Part shown: positions 7,881 to 16,168 of the stretch, in pieces | Numbering within the stretch: the stretch's first letter is position 1 | How the letters are laid out: each line of letters starts with the position of its first letter | DNA from: an uncultured Acetatifactor sp. | GTDB taxonomy: Bacteria > Bacillota > Clostridia > Lachnospirales > Lachnospiraceae | NCBI GenBank assembly: GCA_910585615.1 | Contig: CAJUFO010000051.1 | Coordinates: 1 to 31,983 of the forward strand | DNA length: 31,983 bases | Direction of reading: 5' to 3' | The notes under the pieces: model-generated | What the model was told of the DNA's origin: nothing | Database searches by the model: none | Seen by the model: the letters and a program-made list of their open reading frames with translations, nothing else | Made by a program: the position numbers and the translations under genes

Positions 7881-7934
7881 GTTGTTGACTTATTTGATTG
7901 ATTGGAAAACAGTTGCACAAGGAGCAGATAAAAA

Positions 7935-9140
7935 ATGATGACAGAGCATGCAGCATTGGAGAACCTGGTGGTGCTTGACCTGTGCCGCGTGATTGCGGGC
8001 CCTTTCTGCGGGGCCATGCTGGCGGATCTAGGCGCCACCGTCATCAAGATAGAGAGGCCCGGCAAGGGGGACGACGCCAGGGCTTACGCCCCCTACTTAA
8101 ATGGCGAGAGCCTGTACTATTCCAACCTGAACCGGAACAAATACGGCATCACCCTGGACATGAAGCAGGAGGCGGGCAAGGACATCCTGCGGGAGCTGGT
8201 GAAGAAGGCCGACATCCTCATAGAGAACTTCCGCCCCGGTGTCATGGACAGGATGGGCCTTGGGTACGAGGAGCTGAAAAAGGTGAATCCCCGGCTGATC
8301 TACGGGGCCGTCAGCGGCTTCGGCAGCTACGGCCGTTACCATGACAGGCCGGGCTACGACATCATCGCCCAGGCCATGGGCGGCCTCATGAGCATCACGG
8401 GCCAGAAGGGCAATCCCCCCACCCGCTCCGGCAATGCCATGGGCGACATCCTGGGAGGGCTGAACCTGGCCATAGGCGTGCTGGCGGCAGTGAACGCCCG
8501 GAGCATCACCGGGGAGGGGCAGCGTGTGGACAACTCCCTCACTGACTGTGTGGTGGCCAGCTTAGAGCAGGCCGTACAGCGCTATTTCGTATCCGGAAAA
8601 GTGCCGGAGCGCCGGGGCAATTCCTACGAGGCCATAGCACCCTACGACACCTACGAGGCAAAAGACGGACATGTGGTCATCGGCTGCGGGAACCAGAAGC
8701 TCTACGAGCATTTCTGCGAGAACATCATCCACAGGCCAGAGCTGGTCAAGGACGAACGGTTCCTCACCGTGCCCCTGCGGGTGGAGAACAACCTGATTCT
8801 AAAGGAATACTTCGAGGAGTGGACAAAGGAGAGGACAGTGGCGGAGGTGACGGACATCCTGCTGAAGGAGGGTATCCCCGCAGGCCCCATCTACGACCTG
8901 GAGGACATCTTTCAGGACGAGCATATCGCCGGGGACAGGGAGATGTTAGTTCATGCTAACCACCCGGTGATGGGGGAAATTGTCCTGAGCGGCAACCCGG
9001 TAAAGCTCCTGGGCACAAAACCCAATGTCACCAGGAAGCCCTCGCCCACCTTGGGGGAGGACAACCGGAAGATTCTGACGGAATTCCTGAAAAAATCCGA
9101 GGAGGAGTACCGGGCGCTGGAGGAGGCGGGAGTAATCTGA
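7935..9140 (+). CDS. CaiB/BaiF (family III) CoA-transferase
   Basis: A 401-residue cytoplasmic enzyme that moves CoA between carboxylic acids. It begins with the family phrase LVVLDLCRVIAGPFCGAMLADLGATVIKIE (read in parts), followed by ENFRPGVMDRMGLGYEEL and GYDIIAQAMGG. D171 in GNAMGDILGG is in the position of the catalytic aspartate that forms the acyl-enzyme intermediate. Length is normal for the family. AAGGAG lies 10 bases before the ATG; a second ATG follows directly. The donor and acceptor acids cannot be read from sequence. With the AtuA-domain gene upstream and an esterase and oxidoreductase downstream, activation of an organic acid released during ester or terpenoid breakdown is a reasonable but unproven idea. 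Confidence 0.9.
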   Translation: MMTEHAALENLVVLDLCRVIAGPFCGAMLADLGATVIKIERPGKGDDARAYAPYLNGESLYYSNLNRNKYGITLDMKQEAGKDILRELVKKADILIENFRPGVMDRMGLGYEELKKVNPRLIYGAVSGFGSYGRYHDRPGYDIIAQAMGGLMSITGQKGNPPTRSGNAMGDILGGLNLAIGVLAAVNARSITGEGQRVDNSLTDCVVASLEQAVQRYFVSGKVPERRGNSYEAIAPYDTYEAKDGHVVIGCGNQKLYEHFCENIIHRPELVKDERFLTVPLRVENNLILKEYFEEWTKERTVAEVTDILLKEGIPAGPIYDLEDIFQDEHIAGDREMLVHANHPVMGEIVLSGNPVKLLGTKPNVTRKPSPTLGEDNRKILTEFLKKSEEEYRALEEAGVI

Positions 9141-9377
9141 GCTATGGCGTGGTTCGCGCAGAAAAAGTTCCCTTTCCGGAATTGCACGTCCGCCCCAAAT
9201 GGGTTAAAATATGTTTATCTAAAGACGTGCAGCAGGCCGACAGACAGTGCAGGGAGGAAGTCTGGGATAAAGATATCGTGGCAGATAGAGACTGCCTATA
9301 TAAAGAACCGGGATATAACTTTGATTGAAACTACTACATAAAAGTAACCAAAGTAAAGAAACGGAGGGCAATTCAGT

Positions 9378-10937
9378 ATGGAGAAAAAATTCATCTACGA
9401 CGAGCAGACAGCCGTGGTGGACACCGACAAAGGAAAGGTGCGTGGCTATTTCTATGACGACATATATATCTTCAAGGGAATCCCCTACGCCAAGGCAAAG
9501 CGCTTCCACGCGCCCGAGCCCCTGGAGCCCTGGGAGGGCGTGTTCCAGGCTACCAGCTACGGCTATGTGTGCCCCCTTATGGACCTGGGCAAGCCCGGCG
9601 GCGAGCTGATGGTGCCCCATCGCTACTGGGTCATGAACGAGGACTGCCAGAACCTGAACATCTGGAGCCCGGGCCTGGACGCAGAGAAGCGCCCTGTCAT
9701 GGTATGGCTCCACGGCGGCGGGTTCTTCGCAGGATCCTCCATCGAGCAGATTGCCTATGAGGGCGAGAACATGTGCAAGCTGGGCCAGGTGGTGGTGGTC
9801 TCCGTGAACCACAGGCTCAACGTCCTGGGCTACTGCGACCTGTCCCCTTTCGGGGAGGAGTACGCCAACTCCGGCAACGCAGGCACCGACGACCTGGTGG
9901 CCGCCCTGCAATGGATCCATGACAACATCGAAAGCTTCGGCGGAGATCCGGAGAACGTGACCATCTTCGGACAGTCCGGCGGAGGGGCCAAAGTCACCAC
10001 ACTGCTCCAGACCCCGGCGGCGGACGGCCTGTTCGCCAAGGGCATCAACATGAGCGGCGTCCTGGGCGGCCTGATGGCAGACTGCACCGGAAACGGCGAG
10101 AAGCTGGGCAAGGCGCTGATGGAAGAGCTGAAGGTAGAGGACGTAAAAGCCCTGGAGACAGTGCCCTATGACGACCTGGCAGCCGCCTACAACAAGGTGA
10201 AGCCCGCCCTGGAGCATGCCGGCGAGTACGTGGGCGGATCTCCCTACAAGAATGGCTTCTACGTAGGGGATCCCGTGACCAACGGCTTCCGCAAGGAGAC
10301 AGAGCATGTGCCCATGATGGTGGGCAGCGTGTTCGGAGAGTTCGGCTCCTTCGCCCCCACCCCTTACAAGAAAGCGGAGATGACCAGAGAGGACGGCATT
10401 GCCTATGTGGAAGCGGAAGTGGGCAAGGAAGAGTCTAAAGAGCTGATAGACCTGTTCCAGAAGGCCTACCCCGAGCGCAACCCGGTGGACATCATGACCA
10501 TGGACTTCATGTTCCGGGGGCCGGAGATCGAGTACATCAAAACCAGGGCAAAGTGCAGCGGCGGCGTATGGCCCTACCTGTTCAACCTGGACATGAACTT
10601 TGACGGAGGGCGCACGCCCTGGCACTGCGCCGACATCCCCTACTTCTTCCACAATACCGAGCTTGCCCCCTACACCCAGGAGCAGGGCGTCACGGAGCGC
10701 GTGGAGAAGCTGATATTCGACTCCGTCATGGCCTTTGCCAAGACCGGCAGCCCCCAGAACCCGGAGGTTCCCAACTGGCCCGCTTCCACGCCGGAGACCG
10801 AGTATACCCTGGTCATCGGCAAGGAGAGCCGGGTAAAGGAGAACTTCGACCACGAGCTGCTGCCCGTCCTGGGCAAGTGCATGGGCCCCGTGCTGGCCAG
10901 GATGATGGCCAAGCAGAAGCCGGAGATACAGCACTAA
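9378..10937 (+). CDS. Type-B carboxylesterase (alpha/beta hydrolase)
   Basis: A 519-residue hydrolase of the carboxylesterase/para-nitrobenzyl esterase family. The oxyanion-hole motif HGGG is at 112-115, the nucleophile S200 is in FGQSGGG, the acid is probably E321 in GSVFGEFGSF and the base H416 in PWHCADIPYFF, so the triad is complete. There is no signal peptide, implying a cytoplasmic enzyme acting on imported esters. GGAGG precedes the ATG by about 10 bases. It is followed by a clear terminator at 10966-11001, so it ends a transcription unit. The 237 bases before it contain no gene; they are AT-rich near 9205-9220 and 9295-9350, but I could not define a promoter with confidence. Confidence 0.9.
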   Translation: MEKKFIYDEQTAVVDTDKGKVRGYFYDDIYIFKGIPYAKAKRFHAPEPLEPWEGVFQATSYGYVCPLMDLGKPGGELMVPHRYWVMNEDCQNLNIWSPGLDAEKRPVMVWLHGGGFFAGSSIEQIAYEGENMCKLGQVVVVSVNHRLNVLGYCDLSPFGEEYANSGNAGTDDLVAALQWIHDNIESFGGDPENVTIFGQSGGGAKVTTLLQTPAADGLFAKGINMSGVLGGLMADCTGNGEKLGKALMEELKVEDVKALETVPYDDLAAAYNKVKPALEHAGEYVGGSPYKNGFYVGDPVTNGFRKETEHVPMMVGSVFGEFGSFAPTPYKKAEMTREDGIAYVEAEVGKEESKELIDLFQKAYPERNPVDIMTMDFMFRGPEIEYIKTRAKCSGGVWPYLFNLDMNFDGGRTPWHCADIPYFFHNTELAPYTQEQGVTERVEKLIFDSVMAFAKTGSPQNPEVPNWPASTPETEYTLVIGKESRVKENFDHELLPVLGKCMGPVLARMMAKQKPEIQH

Positions 10938-10965
10938 GAGGATAGAGAAGAGAATATCTTAAAAG

Positions 10966-11001
10966 AGGAATGGCTGCCTGTATCGGAGCCATTCCTTTTT
11001 T
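10966..11001 (+). terminator. Rho-independent terminator after the carboxylesterase
   Basis: AGGAATGGCT (10966-10975) pairs perfectly with AGCCATTCCT (10987-10996), followed by TTTTT. The loop is 11 bases. Confidence 0.88.
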
Positions 11002-11029
11002 GAAAAAAGTATTGTCTTTTTACTATATC
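11000..11029 (+). promoter_or_regulatory. Promoter of the Gfo/Idh/MocA gene
   Basis: TTGAAA (11000-11005), an 18-base spacer and TATATC (11024-11029) lie directly after the esterase terminator and 62 bases before the oxidoreductase ATG. The fit to consensus is moderate. Confidence 0.45.
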
Positions 11030-11090
11030 TGTGGCAGAATGAAGATATATAGGGTGCCCTGGGACAGGGACCTGAAAGGAGAACATAGCT

Positions 11091-12152
11091 ATGGACAAAA
11101 TGAAAGTGGCAGTCATTGGCTGCGGAACCATCGCCAACAGCGCCCACATCCCCTCTTACATGAAGAACGAGGATGTGGAGATCAAGTATTTCTGCGACAT
11201 CATCCCGGAGCGGGCGGATGCCGCCGTGGAGAAGTACGGCTGCGGCAAGGCTGTGGTGGACTATCACGATGTGCTGGCAGACCCTGAGGTGGAGGCCGTG
11301 TCCGTCTGCACCCCCAACCAGATGCACTCCGTGATCTCCATAGACGCGCTGAAGGCAGGGAAGCATGTGCTCTGCGAGAAGCCCGCGGCCAGGATCTACG
11401 ATGAGGCCGTGGCCATGCAGCAGGCCCAGCACGAGACCGGCAAGGTGCTGAACATCGGCGTGGTGAACCGCTTCAACAACCAGGTGAACCGCATCCGCGA
11501 GTACATCCAGGAGGGCCGCCTGGGCGAGATCTATCATGTATACATCAGCTTCCGCGCCCACAGGAGCATCCCCGGGCTGGGCGGAGCCTTCACCACCAAG
11601 GAGATCGCGGGCGGCGGCGTGCTGATCGACTGGGGCGTGCATTATCTGGATCTGACCATGTACTGCCTGGGCGATCCCAAGGCCCTCACCGTGTCCGGCG
11701 AGACCTTCTGCAAGCTGGGCAGGGACATCGAGGGATACACCTACAAGGAGATGTGGGCAGGCCCTCCCGTGAAGGACGGCATCTATGACGTGGACGATTC
11801 CGTCACCGCCCTGATCCGCACCGACGGCCCCACCTTCACCATGCACGGCGCATGGGCCCAGAACATCGGCGAGAGCGAGACCTTCATCGACTTCATGGGC
11901 GACAAGGGCGGCATCCGCCTGCAGTACGGCGGGGACTTCACCGTGTACACGGCGGAGCACGACGCGCTGGTGAAGTTCACCCCCGAGGGCAAGAGCGAGG
12001 ACATGTTCCAGACGGAAATCGACTCCTTCGTCAGATGCATCCGCACCGGCGAGAAGCTTCCCTCCCATATCGACACCGTGCTGAAGACGGCTAAGATCCT
12101 GCAGGCCATCTACGATTCCGCGGAGCAGCACAGGGAGATCGTGCTGGATTGA
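11091..12152 (+). CDS. Gfo/Idh/MocA-family oxidoreductase
   Basis: A 353-residue NAD(P)-dependent dehydrogenase, most often acting on sugars, inositols or their derivatives. The N-terminal Rossmann motif is VAVIGCGTIANSAHIPSY (residues 6-23). The family catalytic motif CEKPAA is near residues 95-100, and the C-terminal domain has GGGVLIDWGVHYLDL, with the Asp and His expected for substrate binding. GGAGA precedes the ATG. It has its own promoter after a terminator, so it is probably transcribed apart from the esterase. The substrate cannot be read from sequence; nearness to a LacI regulator fits sugar metabolism. Confidence 0.9.
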   Translation: MDKMKVAVIGCGTIANSAHIPSYMKNEDVEIKYFCDIIPERADAAVEKYGCGKAVVDYHDVLADPEVEAVSVCTPNQMHSVISIDALKAGKHVLCEKPAARIYDEAVAMQQAQHETGKVLNIGVVNRFNNQVNRIREYIQEGRLGEIYHVYISFRAHRSIPGLGGAFTTKEIAGGGVLIDWGVHYLDLTMYCLGDPKALTVSGETFCKLGRDIEGYTYKEMWAGPPVKDGIYDVDDSVTALIRTDGPTFTMHGAWAQNIGESETFIDFMGDKGGIRLQYGGDFTVYTAEHDALVKFTPEGKSEDMFQTEIDSFVRCIRTGEKLPSHIDTVLKTAKILQAIYDSAEQHREIVLD

Positions 12153-12173
12153 CGGCGCAGGGATGAACGTGAT

Positions 12174-12209
12174 ACAGTGCGCCAGGGCCTGTGGGCTTTG
12201 GCGCATTGT
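12174..12209 (+). terminator. Hairpin after the oxidoreductase gene
   Basis: ACAGTGCGCCA (12174-12184) pairs with TGGCGCATTGT (12199-12209), an 11-bp stem with one G-U pair and a 14-base loop. No T run follows, so it may be a weak terminator or mRNA end-protecting stem. Confidence 0.4.
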
Positions 12210-12259
12210 CTGTAAAGGGCGTACAGCGGAGACGGATAGAGCATTGGGAGGAACGGCAG

Positions 12260-12781
12260 ATGAAGCTGATTATACCAACAATGGAATATGAAAAGGAAAT
12301 ACAGGCCTTCCGCCGGGAATTCCTGGCAGAGGGAGGGAGTATGGACGGATGCGGCTCCCTCAGGAGGCAGGAGCGGATTCAGGACTGGATAAAGGATGTG
12401 GAATGCTATTTGAAGGAGGAGACCTGTCCTCAGGGGATGGTTCCCGCCACGCAGTTCATTTATATCCGCGAGGACGATGACAGGATGGTGGGAGCCATCC
12501 AGATTAGGCATTACCTGAACGAATACCTGGAGAAATATGCTGGGCATATCGGCTACAGCGTCCGCCCCTCTGAGCGCAGGAAGGGCTATGCCGCGCAGAT
12601 GCTTCGCGATGCCCTTGCCGAATGCAGGAAGCTGGGGCTGGACAAGGTGATGGTAAGCTGCAGGGACGACAATGAGGGCAGCCGGAGGGTGATTCTTGGG
12701 AATGGCGGCATATACGAGAGCGCTGTGCACGAACCTGACGCAGGCATCAATCTGGAGAGGTACTGGATATCCTTGGATTGA
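12260..12781 (+). CDS. GNAT-family N-acetyltransferase
   Basis: A 173-residue acetyl-CoA-dependent acetyltransferase. The conserved core is MVGAIQIRHYLN followed by GHIGYSVRPSERRKGYAAQM; the RRKGYA stretch is the acetyl-CoA pyrophosphate loop. SCRDDNEGSRRVILGNGGIY is the typical GNAT second half. GGGAGG lies 8 bases before the chosen ATG; an in-frame upstream GTG at 12191 would read through the hairpin at 12174-12209 and is rejected. The acceptor is unknown. The N-terminal shape matches small uncharacterised acetyltransferases common in Clostridia rather than ribosomal-protein acetylases. Confidence 0.88.
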   Translation: MKLIIPTMEYEKEIQAFRREFLAEGGSMDGCGSLRRQERIQDWIKDVECYLKEETCPQGMVPATQFIYIREDDDRMVGAIQIRHYLNEYLEKYAGHIGYSVRPSERRKGYAAQMLRDALAECRKLGLDKVMVSCRDDNEGSRRVILGNGGIYESAVHEPDAGINLERYWISLD

Positions 12782-12801
12782 GCATGCATTGTCCTCTGAG
12801 A

Positions 12802-12870
12802 GCGGCTTTGAGGGAAATCGCAAGCCGAAGCCAGGGATGTCTGATAGCTCCGCGGCTTTCAGGAAATCGC
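12802..12870 (+). repeat. Imperfect direct repeat before the nucleoside hydrolase
   Basis: GCGGCTTTGAGGGAAATCGC (12802-12821) recurs as GCGGCTTTCAGGAAATCGC (12852-12870), 50 bases later, in the 129-base gap between the acetyltransferase and nucleoside hydrolase. It may be a paired protein-binding site or a duplication remnant. No function can be assigned. Confidence 0.4.
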
Positions 12871-12910
12871 GAACTGCAAAATCGACAAGAGATTTTAGGA
12901 GGATACCAAC

Positions 12911-13852
12911 ATGATGAACGCTGGTCCCAAATGGAGCAGAGTGTCCGATGCGGAAATGGTGAGGCGGCTGGAAAAGCCCGCAGGAAAAATCCATGTCGTC
13001 CTGGACACGGATACCTACAACGAGATTGACGACCAGTTCGCCCTGTCCTATATGGTCAGGTCGGATGAAAAGCTGGAAGTGAAGGCCATCTACGCCGCGC
13101 CCTTCTCAAACCATCACTCCACAGGCCCCGCGGACGGCATGGAGAAAAGCTACCAGGAAATCCTGAAGGTGCTTACGCTGCTTGACGCGGAAGAGCTGAA
13201 AAGGGTGACTTACAGAGGCTCCACGGATTATCTGCCAAGCGAGGAGGAGCCTGTGGTATCCGATGCGGCAAAGGATTTGGCAGGACGGGCCATGCATTAC
13301 TCTTCCGAGAAGCCGCTGTATGTGGTCAGCATTGGAGCAATCACTAATATCGCATCCGCCATCCTCATGAACCCGGAAATCGTAAACCGCATGGTGGTGG
13401 TCTGGCTGGGGGGACACGCGTTGAGCTGGCCGGACACGGAGGAGTTTAACATGGTGCAGGACATAGCTGCCGCCAGAATCGTCTTTGGCTGCGGGGTTCC
13501 TCTGGTGCAGCTGCCCTGCATGGGCGTGGTCTCGGAATTCGCCACCACCGGGCCGGAGCTGGAATATCACCTTAAGGGCAGGAACAGGCTGTGCGACTAT
13601 CTCCTGGAGCATGTCCTGGATGAAGTGACCCTGCTGGATGCGGGCAGGTTCTGGTCAAGGGTCATCTGGGATGTCACTGCCGTGGCCTGGCTCCTGGACG
13701 GGGACTTCATGCAGGACTACCTGATTCACAGCCCCATCCCGGAGTATGACGGGAAGTACGCCTTTGACGACACCAGGCATTTCATCCGGTATGTCTATCA
13801 TGTGAATCGGGACAGGCTGTTCGGGGATCTGTTTAAGAAGCTGCAGAGATAG
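12911..13852 (+). CDS. Nucleoside hydrolase (IUNH family, NEIDD variant)
   Basis: A 313-residue hydrolase predicted to cleave the N-glycosidic bond of nucleosides or related ribosides. The metal-binding cluster reads D32-T-D34-TYNEI-D40-D41-QFAL, two residues longer than the standard DxDxxxDD motif; this NEIDDQ form belongs to a recognised variant subgroup. The later motif EEFNMVQDIAAARIVF holds the expected FN and metal-binding Asp. GGAGG lies 8-9 bases before the ATG. The last 20 bases overlap the end of the convergent MATE gene. The variant subgroup may not act on ordinary nucleosides, so specificity is open. Confidence 0.85.
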   Translation: MMNAGPKWSRVSDAEMVRRLEKPAGKIHVVLDTDTYNEIDDQFALSYMVRSDEKLEVKAIYAAPFSNHHSTGPADGMEKSYQEILKVLTLLDAEELKRVTYRGSTDYLPSEEEPVVSDAAKDLAGRAMHYSSEKPLYVVSIGAITNIASAILMNPEIVNRMVVVWLGGHALSWPDTEEFNMVQDIAAARIVFGCGVPLVQLPCMGVVSEFATTGPELEYHLKGRNRLCDYLLEHVLDEVTLLDAGRFWSRVIWDVTAVAWLLDGDFMQDYLIHSPIPEYDGKYAFDDTRHFIRYVYHVNRDRLFGDLFKKLQR

Positions 13853-15179
13853 CTTCCGGCCGCCACTTCCCTGTCCGATACCGGGCATAGGAGATGGCCC
13901 AGTTGATGAACCAACCCACAGGCACCGTGACCCACACCATCTGGATGCCGAAGACCGGGGCCAGGGACATGGAGGCGGCCACCCGGAAGAACAGATTGGC
14001 CAGGTTGGCGACAGTGAACATCTTCATGTCCCCCGCGCCCCGCAGCAGTCCGTCCACGGCCATCTTGAAGCCGATGAGGCAGAAGAACCACCCCATGAAG
14101 ACGAGATAGTCGTTTCCGGTGGCGATGGCAGTCTCTGTCCCCTGGCTGCCCAGGAAGAAAGCGATCATCTGACCGTGGAACAGCTCCAGGGCCAGACAGA
14201 TGACAATGGCACAGAAAATCACCATCTTGTTGGCCGCATGGTATCCGATTACGATGCGGTCTTCTTTTTTCGCTCCCATGTTCTGGGCCGTGTAGGAGGA
14301 CATGGCATTGCCGATGGCGGCCATAGGCACCACGCACATGGACTCCACCCGGATACCCGCGGAGAACCCCGCCAGGGCCTGGGGGCCGAAGCCGTTCACC
14401 ACGGACTGCACCAGCATCATGCCGATGGAGATGATGGACTGCTGGAGGATGGAGGGCAGGGCTATCTTCGTCATGTCCGCCAGCTCCTTTTTGTCGAAGG
14501 CCCGGGTCTTCCCGCAGTCCAGCTTTTTCAGGACATAGAGGAACACCCCGAAGGAGAGCAGCGCGGAGATGCCCTGGGCAATCAGCGTGGCCCATGCCAC
14601 CCCGGCCACGCCCATGTGAAGCTGCCTGACCAGAACCAGGTCCAGGGCTATGTTGAAGAGAGAGGAGAAGACCAGAAAGCACAGGGGCACCTTCGATTTC
14701 CCCAGGGCGTTGAACATAGAGGAAATCACATTGTACATGAACAGGAAGGGGAGTCCGAGGAAATAGATGCTCAGGTACTGCGCCGCCATGTCCAGCACCT
14801 CCTGGGGCGTGTGCAGGGCAAGCATGATCTGGCGGCTGAAAAGCAGGCCGAATGCGGCCAGGAGGACACTGACAGCCAGGAAGGACAGGAAGGCCGTGGA
14901 GACGGCCAGCTTCATCCGGTTGTACTCCTTAGCGCCGAAGTACCTGCTGACGATGACCGAGGCCCCCACGCCTCCGCCCACGGCGATGCAGATGAAGATA
15001 TTGGTCAGGGCGTAGCTTGCCCCCACGGCGGCCAGGGCATCCTCCCCCACCAGGCGGCCCACGATGGCGGAGTCGGCCATGGTATAGGTCTGCTGGAAGA
15101 GATTCCCGATGATCATGGGCAGGGCGAATATGATTAGCGCGCTCAGGGGCTTTTTTTCCGTAAGATAATCGTTTTTCAT
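13833..15179 (-). CDS. MATE-family multidrug/Na+ efflux transporter
   Basis: A 448-residue, about 12-helix inner-membrane exporter of the DinF/NorM-like branch. Family landmarks include PMIIGNLFQQTYTMADSAIV near the N-terminus, GGGVGASVIVSRYFGAKEY, and in the second half PSILQQSIISIGMMLVQSVV and GFSAGIRVES, the two-fold repeat of MATE proteins. AAGGAG lies 8 bases before the ATG. Substrates are usually cationic drugs exchanged for Na+ or H+ and cannot be predicted here. Its 3' end overlaps the nucleoside hydrolase by 20 bases on the opposite strand, and it is divergent from truA. Confidence 0.93.
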   Translation of the reverse strand: MKNDYLTEKKPLSALIIFALPMIIGNLFQQTYTMADSAIVGRLVGEDALAAVGASYALTNIFICIAVGGGVGASVIVSRYFGAKEYNRMKLAVSTAFLSFLAVSVLLAAFGLLFSRQIMLALHTPQEVLDMAAQYLSIYFLGLPFLFMYNVISSMFNALGKSKVPLCFLVFSSLFNIALDLVLVRQLHMGVAGVAWATLIAQGISALLSFGVFLYVLKKLDCGKTRAFDKKELADMTKIALPSILQQSIISIGMMLVQSVVNGFGPQALAGFSAGIRVESMCVVPMAAIGNAMSSYTAQNMGAKKEDRIVIGYHAANKMVIFCAIVICLALELFHGQMIAFFLGSQGTETAIATGNDYLVFMGWFFCLIGFKMAVDGLLRGAGDMKMFTVANLANLFFRVAASMSLAPVFGIQMVWVTVPVGWFINWAISYARYRTGKWRPEAISAAS

Positions 15180-15240
15180 AGTCAGGGCTCCTTGTTTTTT
15201 GTCCGGCGGCTGCCGTTTTCCCTATTTTTTCTTTTAGGGC

Positions 15241-15269
15241 TTGACTTTTTCCTGCGGGACGGTTATGTT
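15241..15269 (+). promoter_or_regulatory. Candidate promoter for truA
   Basis: TTGACT (15241-15246), a 17-base spacer and TATGTT (15264-15269) lie 88 bases before the truA ATG, in the gap shared with the divergent MATE gene. Confidence 0.45.
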
Positions 15270-15311
15270 TGCTTTATGTGGCATTTTACCTTATACTTAT
15301 TATATTAACTT

Positions 15312-15341
15312 ATCTTACCAGATAGAGGACATATTTTTCAA
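15312..15341 (-). promoter_or_regulatory. Candidate promoter for the MATE gene
   Basis: On the minus strand TTGAAA (15341-15336), an 18-base spacer and TAAGAT (15317-15312) would drive the MATE gene with a leader of about 125 bases. The -35 lies close to the truA start, so the two divergent promoters face across one another. Confidence 0.45.
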
Positions 15342-15356
15342 GACAGGAGAGGACAG

Positions 15357-16094
15357 ATGAAGAACTTTAAATTTTTGCTGGAATACGACGGGAGCCGTTA
15401 CCTTGGGTGGCAGCGCCAGCCGGAGAAGAACACCATCCAGGGGAAGCTGGAGCATGTGCTGGGCCTGATGTGCGGCAAGGAGACGGAGGTCATCGGGGCA
15501 GGGCGCACCGATGCCGGGGTCCACGCGAAGGGCATGGTGGCCAACGCCTGGATGGACACGGAAATGAGCTGCGAGGAGATTCGGGATTACATGAACCGCT
15601 ATCTGCCGGACGACATCGCGGTGCGGGAGGTCAGGGAGGCCGCGAACAGGTTCCACGCCCGGTACAACACCACGGGCAAGACCTACCGGTACACCTGCCA
15701 GGACGGGCCGGTGAAGTCGGTCTTTGACAGGAAATACTGCGTCAGGCTGGACGAGCGGCCCGACCTTGGGAAGATGCGCCAGGCGGCGGAGCTTTTGAAG
15801 GGGGAGCACGACTTTCGGAATTTCTGCGTGAACCCCAGGATGAAGAAGTCCACGGTGCGGAATGTGGACAGCATTGAGATCAAACGGGAGGGCGAGTATC
15901 TGACCTTCACTTTCCACGGCAACGGGTTCCTCCAGAACATGGTGCGCGTCATGGTGGGGACTCTTCTGGAGGTGGGCTACGGAAACATCACCCTGGATGA
16001 GGTAAAGGAATCCCTCACGGGCTTCGTGCGGCAGAAGGCGGGCCCTACGGCCCCGGCGGCGGGACTTTGCCTGATGGACGTGGACTATAACTAG
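15357..16094 (+). CDS. truA: tRNA pseudouridine(38-40) synthase TruA
   Basis: A 245-residue enzyme that isomerises uridines 38-40 in the tRNA anticodon arm to pseudouridine. The catalytic D52 sits in GAGRTDAGVHA, and other family stretches are YDGSRYLGWQRQP, the NRFHARYNTTGKTYRY segment and GNGFLQNMVRVMVGTLLEVG. Length is normal. AGGAG lies about 7 bases before the ATG. In many Clostridia truA lies beside ecf transporter or ribosomal protein genes; here it stands with ABC exporter genes, so this may be a second copy. It reads complete and functional. Confidence 0.95.
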   Translation: MKNFKFLLEYDGSRYLGWQRQPEKNTIQGKLEHVLGLMCGKETEVIGAGRTDAGVHAKGMVANAWMDTEMSCEEIRDYMNRYLPDDIAVREVREAANRFHARYNTTGKTYRYTCQDGPVKSVFDRKYCVRLDERPDLGKMRQAAELLKGEHDFRNFCVNPRMKKSTVRNVDSIEIKREGEYLTFTFHGNGFLQNMVRVMVGTLLEVGYGNITLDEVKESLTGFVRQKAGPTAPAAGLCLMDVDYN

Positions 16095-16168
16095 GGGATG
16101 AATTGGGAAGAAGCGAGTTTTCAGAGTTTTGACTGACATGTGCGCCGGAGCGCGCAAGGTGGAAAAGC

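Noticed and set aside
9184..9230. GCACGTC/GACGTGC inverted repeat before the carboxylesterase
   Set aside because: Only 7 bp with a 33-base separation; chance occurrence is likely and no other signal supports it.
9219..10934. 571-codon open frame antisense to the carboxylesterase
   Set aside because: It is a shadow of GC-rich codon use in the esterase: no ribosome-binding site, low-complexity His/Gly/Leu-rich product, and the sense gene has a full catalytic triad.
10959..12206. 415-codon open frame antisense to the Gfo/Idh/MocA gene
   Set aside because: It runs through the esterase terminator and mirrors the sense codons; the product shows no recognisable motif.
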